Assembly: GCA_050944915.1 (NCBI GenBank)
Contig: JBMNRY010000063.1
Location: forward strand, 1-12,046
From: JBMNRY01 sp050944915
GTDB taxonomy: Bacteria > Bacillota > Limnochordia > JAAZLZ01
Length of the DNA stretch: 12,046 bases
Reading direction: 5' to 3'
Part shown: positions 1 to 6,525 of the stretch, piece after piece
Position numbering within the stretch: the stretch's first letter is position 1
How the letters are laid out: every line of letters begins with the position of its first letter
Translations under genes and position numbers: made by a program
The notes under the pieces: generated by a model
Told to the model about the DNA's origin: nothing
The model's database searches: none
The model's input: only the letters and a program-made list of their open reading frames with translations

Positions 1-87
<87 letters not shown>

Positions 88-129
88 AGCGCGGTACACT
101 GTTTAGTTTTGAGGGTCTTGCGACCATCG

Positions 130-154
130 AAGACAACCCCTGGCGGGTTGTCTT
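130..154 (+). terminator. Intrinsic terminator just after 16S
   Basis: AAGACAACCC (130-139) pairs perfectly with GGGTTGTCTT (145-154) around a 5-nt loop (CTGGC), and a T-rich tail (TTTATTAATAT) follows. The 10-bp GC-containing stem and tail fit a Rho-independent terminator. It lies about 49 nt after the 16S end and should stop rRNA transcription before any protein-coding gene. This is the main evidence that the 16S transcript ends here and does not continue into 23S. Confidence 0.85.
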
Positions 155-169
155 TATTAATATAATGAC

Positions 170-466
170 CTTTTCCATGGGTGACCGCTAGGGTCTTTCC
201 ATAGGGGACGATTGAACAGAACGAGGGCTACTCAGGGAGAGGTATCTCAGCTTCGTCGTTGGTCCCGTCCGGGGCCTGTTGTTGTAATTTAATGGGGCGG
301 ATCCCCAGAGCAGCCCCATCGGGCATAGAAATATTTCAGCGAGAATCTACATTTCGCTGGGCTCCCAGACAGGGGATTAGTGAGGGAAGATAGCTTGTGT
401 TTGGTCTCTAGGGGTGATAAACTGGACCGGGTAGCGACCTTGGGAGGAAAATCACCCGTTTGATGG
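170..466. other. Unassigned hairpin-rich intergenic region
   Basis: No credible ORF, tRNA, rRNA or riboswitch signature was recognised here. Several perfect short stems are visible: GGGAC (205-209) with GTCCC (262-266), GAGA/TCTC around GGTA (237-248), ATGGGGC (292-298) with GCCCCAT (313-319), CAGCGA (337-342) with TCGCTG (354-359), and GGGTGAT (414-420) with ATCACCC (451-457) enclosing a GGTAGCGACC mini-hairpin. It could be a structured 5' leader of the methyltransferase operon, an independent small RNA, or decayed rRNA-operon spacer. I searched by eye for T-box, SAM, TPP, cobalamin, c-di-GMP and guanidine motifs and found none. The strand of any RNA is inferred to be plus from its neighbours. 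Confidence 0.35.
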
Positions 467-507
467 TAATTAGATTTTAATTAGATTAGGTCTAGGTATT
501 CTAGACC
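467..507 (+). promoter_or_regulatory. Direct repeat and palindrome before the methyltransferase operon
   Basis: TAATTAGATT occurs twice, at 467-476 and 478-487, with an 11-bp period (about one helical turn). A perfect hairpin follows immediately: GGTCTAG (489-495) and CTAGACC (501-507) around GTATT. The hairpin has no T tail, so it is not a terminator. The region is AT-rich. A weak promoter match (TTGATG at 460-465 with TAGATT at 482-487, spacer 16) overlaps the repeats. Together they look like a promoter/operator region for the gene starting at about 529. The regulator is unknown, and both the promoter and operator roles are inferred. Confidence 0.4.
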
Positions 508-528
508 CTACATGATGGGGTGAGAACC

Positions 529-1053
529 TTGTGGATGTGGATTCTCGGTCTTTTGATCCTGGGAATAGGTTTATCGATCCTCCTACCTTCCTTCGTTGGA
601 GGGGCTTGGAGTCCTACGCCGATGCCGGTGGTGCATAAAATGTTGGAGTATGCCCGATTGCAGCCGGGGGAGACCCTTTACGATCTAGGGGCCGGCGATG
701 GGCGGGTGATCATGACCGCCGGAGGACTACCTGGGGTGCGGGCCATCGGTGTCGAGATCGACCCTTTGCGGTGGGCCTTATGTAAATGGCGGGCCCGGGG
801 TCGGGCTAATATCCAGGTGCTGCGGGAGAACATGTTCCACCTCGATTTGCGGGATGCCGATGTGGTGACCTTCTACCTCTCCCAAGGGGCGGCCGATCTG
901 TTGCAGGAAAAACTCCAGGCGGAACTGGGACCGGGAGCCCGGGTCATTTCGAATCGTCGTCCCATTCCGGGTTGGCAGCCCCAGTTGGTCGATGAAGAAT
1001 TTGGATTATATGTCTACGTGATGGAGGAGCAAGGGAAGGGGAACAAATCTTGA
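529..1053 (+). CDS. Membrane-anchored class I SAM methyltransferase (FAM173-like)
   Basis: This is a predicted S-adenosylmethionine-dependent methyltransferase of 174 aa. An N-terminal hydrophobic segment (residues ~2-23) probably anchors it in the membrane. The catalytic fold follows: motif I YDLGAGDGRV (51-60), which binds SAM, and the acidic motif GVEID (74-78). DVVTFYLSQG and PGARVISNR complete a pattern like the FAM173 lysine-methyltransferase family, whose eukaryotic members modify mitochondrial membrane proteins. The bacterial substrate is unknown. I chose the TTG start at 529 because GGGGTGA (517-523) is well spaced before it; a GTG at 520 would add three residues but lacks a Shine-Dalgarno. 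The stop overlaps the next start (TTGA), so the two genes are almost certainly co-translated. The close linkage to a flippase-like protein suggests a membrane-associated substrate, which is inference. Confidence 0.75.
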   Translation: MWMWILGLLILGIGLSILLPSFVGGAWSPTPMPVVHKMLEYARLQPGETLYDLGAGDGRVIMTAGGLPGVRAIGVEIDPLRWALCKWRARGRANIQVLRENMFHLDLRDADVVTFYLSQGAADLLQEKLQAELGPGARVISNRRPIPGWQPQLVDEEFGLYVYVMEEQGKGNKS

Positions 1054-2090
1054 AAAACTCTAACGGACAAAGGATGGGTAGGCAGGCTTGGGGGGCTGTA
1101 GCCATTACCCTGTTGACTTTAGCATTGATCATCGGACGCACATGGCAAGAATCGAGCTGGGAGACCTTCCGCTCCTTTCGTTGGAGCTATTTGGGCTTAG
1201 CCATCCTTTTGTTGGCCGCTTCCTTAGTTTTAGATGTGCTGCGGATCCACGCGATGACTAGGGCGGCCGGGTATCGCATATCTTGGCTTGTGGGTTTGCG
1301 AACGGTCCTCTCCGGCTATTTCGTCGCCGCGGTGACTCCCTTTCTCGCTGGAGGGGCCCCGGTGCAAGCCTATTCCCTCTACCGCAGCGGAGTCCCCTTA
1401 GGGGTGGCGACGACCGTTATCTTAAGCAGCGGCATTATGGCCCAGCTTTGTTTAGTCATCTTGGCAGTGATCTTAGTCTTTGGCCTGCAGATGCAGATCA
1501 GCCCCCATCAGGGGGTTCAGCAGTTGATTCGACTGGCATTGATCATCTATGCCCTTGGTTTAGGAGGTTTTTCCCTCCTGGCTTGGCATATCGATCGTTG
1601 TGCCCCCTTGGTGCGGCGGTTTTTAGGGGCCTCCCTGTGGCAAAGACTATTCACCAAAGAACGGAGGGAACGGTGGGCCCACGGGATCACCAAATTCCTC
1701 CAGGATCTGGGTCAGAGCTTTCGGGAGTTTTTTGCCGGGCAACGGGTATATATCCTTCTTGGTGCCTTGGCCTATCTTTGTTTCTTCGCCTGCATTTTCG
1801 GAGTGGCGCCGGTGCTTATGCGGGGGTTAGGTAAAGAAGTGAATGCTTTGGCCCTTATCGGACTCCAAATCCCGGTTTATTTACTAGTCTCGGTGATACC
1901 AACCCCGGGGGGCAGTGGCGGATTGGAGGCTGGGATGGCCATGGCCTTCGCTTCCCATTTACCCAGGGGTGAGGTAGGCATTTTCGTCGCCGGTTGGCGG
2001 TTGCTTAACTTGTATTATCATTTATGTGGCGGTGGTGTCGGACTTCTGTTAGTGACGACGGCCAAGGAGCATCAGGGAGGAGAACTTTAA
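1050..2090 (+). CDS. YbhN/UPF0104 flippase-like integral membrane protein
   Basis: This is a 346-aa polytopic membrane protein of the lysylphosphatidylglycerol-synthase transmembrane-domain family (UPF0104, YbhN/AglD-like). About eight hydrophobic segments are visible, for example residues ~15-29, 47-63, 85-105, 120-147, 158-178, 233-255 and 267-283. The family marks are AVTPFLAGGAPVQAY (94-108) and PTPGGSGGLE (284-293). Relatives such as MprF flip or help transfer modified lipids, but the soluble aminoacyl-transferase domain of MprF is absent here, so synthesis of lysyl-lipid is not expected. The start is a TTG overlapping the upstream TGA by 4 nt, preceded by AAGGGG with a suitable gap. The stop codon lies at the base of a terminator hairpin. 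The actual lipid substrate is unknown. Confidence 0.85.
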   Translation: MKNSNGQRMGRQAWGAVAITLLTLALIIGRTWQESSWETFRSFRWSYLGLAILLLAASLVLDVLRIHAMTRAAGYRISWLVGLRTVLSGYFVAAVTPFLAGGAPVQAYSLYRSGVPLGVATTVILSSGIMAQLCLVILAVILVFGLQMQISPHQGVQQLIRLALIIYALGLGGFSLLAWHIDRCAPLVRRFLGASLWQRLFTKERRERWAHGITKFLQDLGQSFREFFAGQRVYILLGALAYLCFFACIFGVAPVLMRGLGKEVNALALIGLQIPVYLLVSVIPTPGGSGGLEAGMAMAFASHLPRGEVGIFVAGWRLLNLYYHLCGGGVGLLLVTTAKEHQGGEL

Positions 2091-2110
2091 GGGGGCATAA
2101 GGCCCCCTTT
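2089..2110 (+). terminator. Intrinsic terminator of the methyltransferase-flippase operon
   Basis: AAGGGGGC (2089-2096) pairs with GCCCCCTT (2102-2109) around the loop ATAAG, followed by TTTG. The first two bases are part of the TAA stop of the flippase-like gene, so terminator and coding end are fused. The T tract is short but the stem is very GC-rich. Confidence 0.75.
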
Positions 2111-2126
2111 GTTGATCTTTAGGAAA

Positions 2127-2160
2127 ACTAAGGGCTAGGCCCAGTGGCCTAGCCCTTAGT
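2127..2160 (-). terminator. Strong (possibly bidirectional) terminator for the SDR gene
   Basis: A perfect 15-bp stem pairs 2127-2141 (ACTAAGGGCTAGGCC) with 2146-2160 around a 4-nt loop. Read on the minus strand, it follows the SDR stop codon by about 10 nt and is followed by TTTTCC, as expected of an intrinsic terminator. Read on the plus strand, it backs up the terminator at 2089-2110, so the two converging transcripts are insulated from each other. Confidence 0.88.
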
Positions 2161-2169
2161 GAACGGTTT

Positions 2170-2940
2170 TTACCAGATGGTGTAGCCGCCATCGATGGTG
2201 AGGATATGTCCGGTGACGAAGGAAGAGGCGGGAGAAGCCAGATAAAGGGCGGCGGCACCGATTTCATTAGGTTCGGCAAAGCGGCCCATAGGTGTGGCCT
2301 TGAGGGCTTCTTCACCTTGTTCTGTCGGCATCCAAGGAGCATTCAACGGGGTCTTGAAGTAACCGGGAGCGATGGCATTGACCCGGATCCCATATTCTGC
2401 CCATTCAGCGGCCATGCCCTTGGTCAGCAGGTTAACGCCGGCCTTGGAGGCACAATAGGCGCTAACGGGACGCCGTTGGTTGATGATGAAGGAAGACATG
2501 GAGGATATGTTGATGATGGAACCGCCGTTATTCTTCACCATGACCCGGGCTGCGTGCTGACAGCAGAGGAAGGTGCCCCGGAGGTTAACGTTCATGATGG
2601 TATCGAAATCCTCCATAGGCAGGTCCAACAGATAGTAGCGGCGGTTGAGACCGGCACTGTTGATGAGAATATCGATGGTGCCGAATTCTTCGACGACCTG
2701 GTCGACCATTTTCTTAACCTGATCTTCCTTGCTGACGTCGACGGTCACAGCCAAGGAGCGGCCGCTGATTTTTTCCATTTCGGCGGCTTTGGCCGCGGCG
2801 TTTTCGCCATTGAGGTCGGCGATGACCACATAGGCCCCTGCGTCCGCTAAGGCTTTCGCCATTTCGGCCCCTAAACCTTGGCCTCCACCGGTGACGATAG
2901 CCACTTTCTTATCGAGGCGGAATGATTCCATGACGCTCAT
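2170..2940 (-). CDS. SDR-family NAD(P)-dependent oxidoreductase
   Basis: This is a classical short-chain dehydrogenase/reductase of 256 aa, a typical family length. The Rossmann cofactor motif TGGGQGLG is at 17-24, NSAG at 94-97 (the usual NNAG), and the catalytic Tyr-Lys pair is Y162 and K166 in YCASK, with serines of SSMSS (146-150) in the active-site position. D42 at the end of beta-2 suggests a preference for NAD over NADP. The C-terminus DGGYTIW and the overall pattern resemble sugar/polyol dehydrogenases such as gluconate 5-dehydrogenase or mannitol/sorbose-type SDRs; the substrate cannot be assigned. The frame stays open 38 codons further upstream. I prefer the ATG at 2940 because AAGGGG lies 9 nt before it and it gives the family's normal N-terminus. 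It is on the same strand as the HTH-TPR regulator, 139 nt downstream of it. Confidence 0.9.
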   Translation of the reverse strand: MSVMESFRLDKKVAIVTGGGQGLGAEMAKALADAGAYVVIADLNGENAAAKAAEMEKISGRSLAVTVDVSKEDQVKKMVDQVVEEFGTIDILINSAGLNRRYYLLDLPMEDFDTIMNVNLRGTFLCCQHAARVMVKNNGGSIINISSMSSFIINQRRPVSAYCASKAGVNLLTKGMAAEWAEYGIRVNAIAPGYFKTPLNAPWMPTEQGEEALKATPMGRFAEPNEIGAAALYLASPASSFVTGHILTIDGGYTIW

Positions 2941-3054
2941 ACAAATAAACCCCTTTCCAGAATTTCGTGATACAGATAAATTCGTAATCGGTTTAACAAA
3001 TGCCTGCTTAACTTTGCGAATTTGACGTGGTCGGTCTTCTCCTAGTCTATCCAA

Positions 3055-3075
3055 AGGGGGATCTGTAATTCCCCA
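3055..3075 (-). terminator. Weak hairpin after the HTH-TPR gene
   Basis: On the minus strand, GGGGAAT and ATCCCCC can pair with one internal mismatch around TACAG, a few nt past the regulator's stop codon. The tail (CTTTGG) is poor in T, so this could be a weak terminator or attenuator, and read-through into the SDR gene is possible. No clear sigma-A promoter was found in the remaining gap up to 2941. Confidence 0.25.
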
Positions 3076-3079
3076 AGGG

Positions 3080-4393
3080 TTATAACTCCCGGTAGATTTC
3101 CACCGATTTACTCAGATAAGTATTCGCTTGGTCAGCTTGGCCCAGTTCTTTGTAAAACAGGCCTAAATCGGAGTACAATTCGGCCAGTTTTTTATGGTCG
3201 ACGCCGGTGGCTTGGGCTAACGCTTGCCCGGCTTCGTTGAGGTGAATCATAGTCTTTTCCCCATCTCCCTCGGCGTGGAAGGCGCTGCTTAAAGCCAAGT
3301 GGAGTCTCGCCCGGCGGGAGAAATCTCCTTGATGGTCTAGGGCCTGCTGGTAGGCGGCGATGGCCCCTTGGCGCTGACCCTGTTTCAGCAATAGATTCCC
3401 ATATTCCTCATAGATCTCCCCTTGGTAATCCTTCAGACCGGAGTTTTCCACTAATTGTTGGGCTTGATGGAGATAATCCAAACCGGCTTGGATATCGGCC
3501 TCGGTATTTAACCACCGGTGGATGATGGCCAGATTGACGTAGACTTGGGGGAGGCGGTTTTGGTGTCCGACGGCTTGGAAGAAACGGAGAGCCTTCTGGG
3601 TAGCTTCTAAGGCAGATGGAAGTTGGCCGTTGACTTTATGGATGTAGGCTAGGGCCATTTGTAGTTCACCGAACTTGTAGTAATCGGTGGTTTCGTTGCA
3701 AAGACTCAAGGCCCCTTCGATGTACCCTAAGGCCTCATCTAACCGTTCTAAGCGACAGAGGCCGAGGCTTAGATTGGTCAAGATCCGTAGTTTAAGGTAA
3801 TCATCATCGATATTGGTCTGGGCTTCTAGTAGCTCTAAGGCCTGCTCTAAGTAGTTGACCGATTCTTTCCAGTTGCCCAAATCGGCGTAGAGAACTCCCA
3901 GGAGGTTTTGGGTGTTTACGAGACCTAAATGGTTTTGGGCTAGCTGAAACTCCTGGATGGCTTCTTCCAATTTGTTGGCCGCCTTGGCCCTTTCTTTGTT
4001 ATGCCAAAGGGCGGAACCTAGGTTGTACAGGCAGGTACCCCGGCGGTGGAAATCGGAAGGAGAACACAAATCGAGGGCTTGCTCATAGCAGTTAATAGCC
4101 TGGGGCCAATCCCGGTGGCGGGCGAATCCTTGTCCCATGATGATTAACTGGTCCACCTTGGGTGACCGTTCGAGATCATCGACCCCTTGGGTTTCGTCTA
4201 GAAAAAAACTGACCGATTTATCGAGGCGGGAAGCGATGATCTGCAGGCTTTTGAGGGAAGGGTTAGCTTCGTTTTTTTCAATTTGACTGATAAAGCTTTT
4301 GGTAAAGTCGTTCCCGGCCAACTCCTGCTGGGTCATCCCCAACCTTTTACGCAAATATTTTACCTTTTCCCCCAGGGTCATACCGGTTTTCAT
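3080..4393 (-). CDS. Helix-turn-helix regulator with TPR array (RRNPP-like)
   Basis: This is a predicted cytoplasmic DNA-binding regulator of 437 aa. The N-terminus is an Xre-type HTH (residues ~8-66; LGMTQQELA then FISQIEKNEANPSLKSL). A short linker leads to at least nine degenerate TPR units filling residues ~80-437, with helix-B signatures such as AINCYEQALDL, SVNYLEQALELL, ALEATQKALRFF and AIAAYQQALDH. This architecture is that of peptide-sensing RRNPP regulators (PlcR, NprR, Rgg), and of many orphan HTH-TPR proteins whose ligands are unknown. The start is placed at the ATG at 4393 because GGAGAG lies 6 nt upstream of it; an earlier in-frame ATG at 4414 has no such site. The adjacent same-strand SDR and the divergent small ORF are candidate targets (inference). 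Confidence 0.88.
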   Translation of the reverse strand: MKTGMTLGEKVKYLRKRLGMTQQELAGNDFTKSFISQIEKNEANPSLKSLQIIASRLDKSVSFFLDETQGVDDLERSPKVDQLIIMGQGFARHRDWPQAINCYEQALDLCSPSDFHRRGTCLYNLGSALWHNKERAKAANKLEEAIQEFQLAQNHLGLVNTQNLLGVLYADLGNWKESVNYLEQALELLEAQTNIDDDYLKLRILTNLSLGLCRLERLDEALGYIEGALSLCNETTDYYKFGELQMALAYIHKVNGQLPSALEATQKALRFFQAVGHQNRLPQVYVNLAIIHRWLNTEADIQAGLDYLHQAQQLVENSGLKDYQGEIYEEYGNLLLKQGQRQGAIAAYQQALDHQGDFSRRARLHLALSSAFHAEGDGEKTMIHLNEAGQALAQATGVDHKKLAELYSDLGLFYKELGQADQANTYLSKSVEIYREL

Positions 4394-4448
4394 ATATAGC
4401 TCTCCTTTACCCATGGCATTTGGCGGTCAAGTAGGATTTCTTATCCTT

Positions 4449-4478
4449 AAGTTACCATATGGGGAACAAAATCGTCAA
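4449..4478 (-). promoter_or_regulatory. Possible promoter/operator of the HTH-TPR gene
   Basis: On the minus strand TTGACG (4478-4473) is followed after 18 nt by TAACTT (4454-4449). The -35 is good and the -10 is poor. The 8-bp palindrome CCATATGG (4455-4462) sits between the boxes and could be an autoregulatory operator. A role is inferred only. Confidence 0.3.
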
Positions 4479-4516
4479 ATAGAAAAAGAGGCCCCTAAAC
4501 CAGAGTGTGTCGTAAC

Positions 4517-4545
4517 TTGACATAGGTTAAATTACATAATATTAT
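4517..4545 (+). promoter_or_regulatory. Consensus sigma-A promoter facing right
   Basis: TTGACA (4517-4522), a 17-nt AT-rich spacer, and TATTAT (4540-4545) match a vegetative promoter with one mismatch overall. Transcription would start near 4552, just ahead of the small ORF at 4580. It is divergent from the HTH-TPR gene, so that regulator could control both directions. No terminator was found between here and the gin gene, so this promoter may also feed the housekeeping cluster. Confidence 0.75.
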
Positions 4546-4579
4546 GGAAGAAGCCGAAAAATATGGAAAGGGGAGGCTT

Positions 4580-4798
4580 ATGGATCGATTAGCAAAATTA
4601 CGACCTACAAGGTTGGCGCACAGTCCTTGGACAAGCTTTGACCTTTGGGGAAGCGGTGAACAACTCCATCATCAAAGCCGAATGTGCATAATTTTGCCCG
4701 CATTAGATCCTGGACCGCTATTTCTTCTCCTTGAGGAGGAGGGCCTGCCCGATGAGCATTTACCCCTCTGGAGAGGGACTAAGGGGTGTAATGTATAA
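4580..4798 (+). CDS. Small hypothetical protein (72 aa), unrecognised
   Basis: I do not recognise this protein. It has a basic N-terminus (MDRLAKLRPTRLAHSPW), a hydrophobic middle with CIILPALDPGPLFLLL (36-51), then an acidic stretch and a cysteine near the C-terminus. The ATG at 4580 follows GGGGAGG (4570-4576) closely, and a consensus sigma-A promoter lies 35 nt upstream, which is the best support for expression. The frame also opens at 4544, but that ATG overlaps the -10 box and cannot be the start from this promoter. No clear signal-peptide cleavage site is visible. It might be a regulatory peptide, or chance coding in an RNA leader (CTCCTTGAGGAG and CCCTCTGGAGAGGG hairpins lie within it). 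Confidence 0.4.
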   Translation: MDRLAKLRPTRLAHSPWTSFDLWGSGEQLHHQSRMCIILPALDPGPLFLLLEEEGLPDEHLPLWRGTKGCNV

Positions 4799-4814
4799 TT
4801 AGATCCAGTATAAT
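4794..4814 (+). promoter_or_regulatory. Paired TATAAT boxes upstream of gin
   Basis: TATAAT occurs at 4794-4799 and again at 4809-4814, each preceded by G, 15 bp apart. Neither has a recognisable TTGACA at the right distance, and I could not fit a forespore sigma-F or sigma-G consensus, which would be expected for a csfB-type gene. They may be -10 elements of weak promoters, or chance AT-rich sequence. Confidence 0.25.
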
Positions 4815-4871
4815 AGGATTGTAGCACTTCCCGGTGCAGGAAGGAATAAGCTAATGTAGGTGGTGAAAGCA

Positions 4872-5051
4872 ATGGCGGTTAGGAAACGCTGTTTCGTTTG
4901 CGGACGATTTATCGCCCAAGGCTTACAAATACGGGGTTGTTACCTCTGCACCGGCTGTGAACACCGGATTGCCCGGGTGGAAGTGACCGATCCTTACTAT
5001 AGGTCCTTGATGGCCAAGATGAAAACCCTGTGGGGGCGGGACTGTTTATAA
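4872..5051 (+). CDS. csfB: Gin/CsfB-type anti-sigma-G zinc-finger protein
   Basis: This is a 59-aa small protein of the sigma factor G inhibitor Gin family. In B. subtilis, CsfB/Gin is made in the forespore and blocks premature sigma-G activity (and later sigma-E in the mother cell). Cysteines C7 and C10 (CFVC) and C23, C26 and C29 (CYLCTGC) give the treble-clef-like zinc pattern, followed by the family's DPYYRSLMAKMK (40-51), comparable to DPDYxxYVKKLK of B. subtilis. I chose the ATG at 4872 because AGGTGG lies 8 nt upstream; in-frame GTG codons at 4860 and 4863 would add residues but have no Shine-Dalgarno. Its position before a YaaO-like gene and tmk matches csfB in B. subtilis. Confidence 0.85.
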   Translation: MAVRKRCFVCGRFIAQGLQIRGCYLCTGCEHRIARVEVTDPYYRSLMAKMKTLWGRDCL

Positions 5052-5067
5052 GGGAGGGCGGTGTTCC

Positions 5068-6492
5068 TTGGAAGATACCCCGATTTTACAAGGAATCCGT
5101 AATTACATAGATGCTCAACTGACGGCGTTCCATACACCAGGTCATAAGCAAGGAAAGGGGGCATATGCCCCCTTAGTTGATCTGTTAGGGGAGAAGATCT
5201 TCCCAGCCGATGTGGGCGATGAGCTCATCGGCGATGCCGGCGAAGATCTACACCAATTAATCGAGATGGCAGAAAGGAAAACTGCGGAAATCTATGGGAT
5301 GGATCGCAGCTTCTTTTTAGTTAACGGCGCCACTTCGGGTATCCAGGCCATGCTTCTAAGCCTCGGTTCCGGCCGGCAGATCCTCGTCGACCGCAACATC
5401 CATATCTCTGTATCTATGGGTCTGGTTTTGGCCGATTTGCGGCCCATCTACGTACCCCGTCGTTGGTCGGAAGAATTAGGGATCCCCCTTGATTGGGATC
5501 GGGATCATTATGGGCACCTTTGGCAAGAGCATCCTCAAACAGCGGCCGCCTTAGTTGTTTATCCTACCTATCACGGCTATTGCGGCCCTTTGGCAGATTT
5601 AATCGCGGATAAAGTTGGACAAGTCCTAGTCGATGAAGCCCATGGTCCCCATTTTCCCTTCCATCCCCAACTGCCCCCATCGGCCTGTGCTTTAGGGGCC
5701 AATTACGTGGTCCATAGTGCCCATAAGCTCTTAGGGGCCTTGACCCAAGGGGCTTATCTACATATCAAGGATGTACCGGCCCATGTCCAGGCCTGCGTCG
5801 ATGGTTTATCGACTACCAGCCCATCGCCTCTGCTGTTAGCCTCCCTCGATGGGGCCAGGGCCCAACTGGCCTCTCAAGGCGGTCAGCTGTGGGGGCGAAT
5901 CCTCGCCTTGGCCCGGGAAGCCCAAGAGCGGATCGATGCTATTCCCGGATTGTATTGTCTGGGGCCCCATTTCTATCGCCAGGGACTAATCAGCGATTAC
6001 GATCCCGTTAAACTCCATATCTGCCTCCAACCTTTAGGCATCACCGGCTGGGAAGCCGCGGGCTACCTTAACGAGCGGGGCATCAGAGTGGAAATGGCCG
6101 ATTGGTGGACTGCTTTATTTATCCTCACCTATGCCGATGGGAGGGAGGAGGTAGAGGCTCTGATCTCTGCCTTGGAGGAGTTAGCCCAGGAAGGACCAAG
6201 CCCCCGGGGACGCAGCTTAAGGGGGAAGAACCTGGCTCCACCCCCGATACCACCCCAAGGATTAACACCCCGGGAAGCCTTCTTCAGCCCCAAGGAGTTG
6301 GTTCCACTAGAGAGGGCCCGGGGCCGCATCGCCGGTGAGGCCATCGCCCCTTACCCTCCGGGCATACCCTTGATCCTACCGGGGGAGGAATATACCGAGG
6401 AGATCATCGCTTACTTACATCTACTCCGATCCTATCGGGTGAAGGTCCGGGGGGCCACAGATCCGAATCTATTGATGGTTTCCGTCATTTAA
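5068..6492 (+). CDS. Orn/Lys/Arg decarboxylase-family PLP enzyme (YaaO-like)
   Basis: This is a fold-type-I pyridoxal-phosphate enzyme of 474 aa from the basic amino-acid decarboxylase family III. TPGHKQGKG (23-31) near the N-terminus and NGATSG (86-91) are family motifs. D189 in VDEAHG binds the PLP ring nitrogen, and K220 in SAHK forms the Schiff base. The C-terminal domain carries the usual LPGEEYTEEI. The length and position (directly before the tmk cluster) match YaaO of B. subtilis, whose substrate I do not consider settled; SpeA-type arginine decarboxylase is a related alternative. The TTG start at 5068 is used because GGGAGG lies about 10 nt upstream and the N-terminus aligns with relatives. 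Only 16 nt separate it from gin. Confidence 0.88.
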   Translation: MEDTPILQGIRNYIDAQLTAFHTPGHKQGKGAYAPLVDLLGEKIFPADVGDELIGDAGEDLHQLIEMAERKTAEIYGMDRSFFLVNGATSGIQAMLLSLGSGRQILVDRNIHISVSMGLVLADLRPIYVPRRWSEELGIPLDWDRDHYGHLWQEHPQTAAALVVYPTYHGYCGPLADLIADKVGQVLVDEAHGPHFPFHPQLPPSACALGANYVVHSAHKLLGALTQGAYLHIKDVPAHVQACVDGLSTTSPSPLLLASLDGARAQLASQGGQLWGRILALAREAQERIDAIPGLYCLGPHFYRQGLISDYDPVKLHICLQPLGITGWEAAGYLNERGIRVEMADWWTALFILTYADGREEVEALISALEELAQEGPSPRGRSLRGKNLAPPPIPPQGLTPREAFFSPKELVPLERARGRIAGEAIAPYPPGIPLILPGEEYTEEIIAYLHLLRSYRVKVRGATDPNLLMVSVI

Positions 6493-6501
6493 CCGTATAA
6501 T
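6472..6501 (+). promoter_or_regulatory. Likely internal promoter before the AAA ATPase gene
   Basis: TTGATG (6472-6477), an 18-nt spacer and a perfect TATAAT (6496-6501) overlap the end of the decarboxylase gene. The ATPase GTG start is 24 nt beyond the -10. This could drive the ATPase-tmk-yaaR-holB-ricT-rsmI part separately from gin and the decarboxylase. Confidence 0.5.
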
Positions 6502-6525
6502 AATAGCAGAAAGGGGTGGAGCCTT

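Noticed and set aside
170..519. T-box or known metabolite riboswitch upstream of the methyltransferase
   Set aside because: No T-box core (GGGTGG..ACCGCG) and no conserved cores of SAM, TPP, cobalamin, c-di-GMP, glycine or guanidine classes were found by eye.
1283..1834. 183-codon plus-strand frame inside the flippase-like gene
   Set aside because: Out-of-frame shadow of a gene with conserved motifs; composition is not protein-like.
2206..2850. 214-codon plus-strand frame opposite the SDR gene
   Set aside because: Antisense to a gene with intact cofactor and catalytic motifs; the product is rich in Gly, Asp and His and matches nothing I know.
2941..3054. N-terminal extension of the SDR to an upstream start
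   Set aside because: The extra 38 residues lack family similarity, and the ATG at 2940 has a Shine-Dalgarno sequence.
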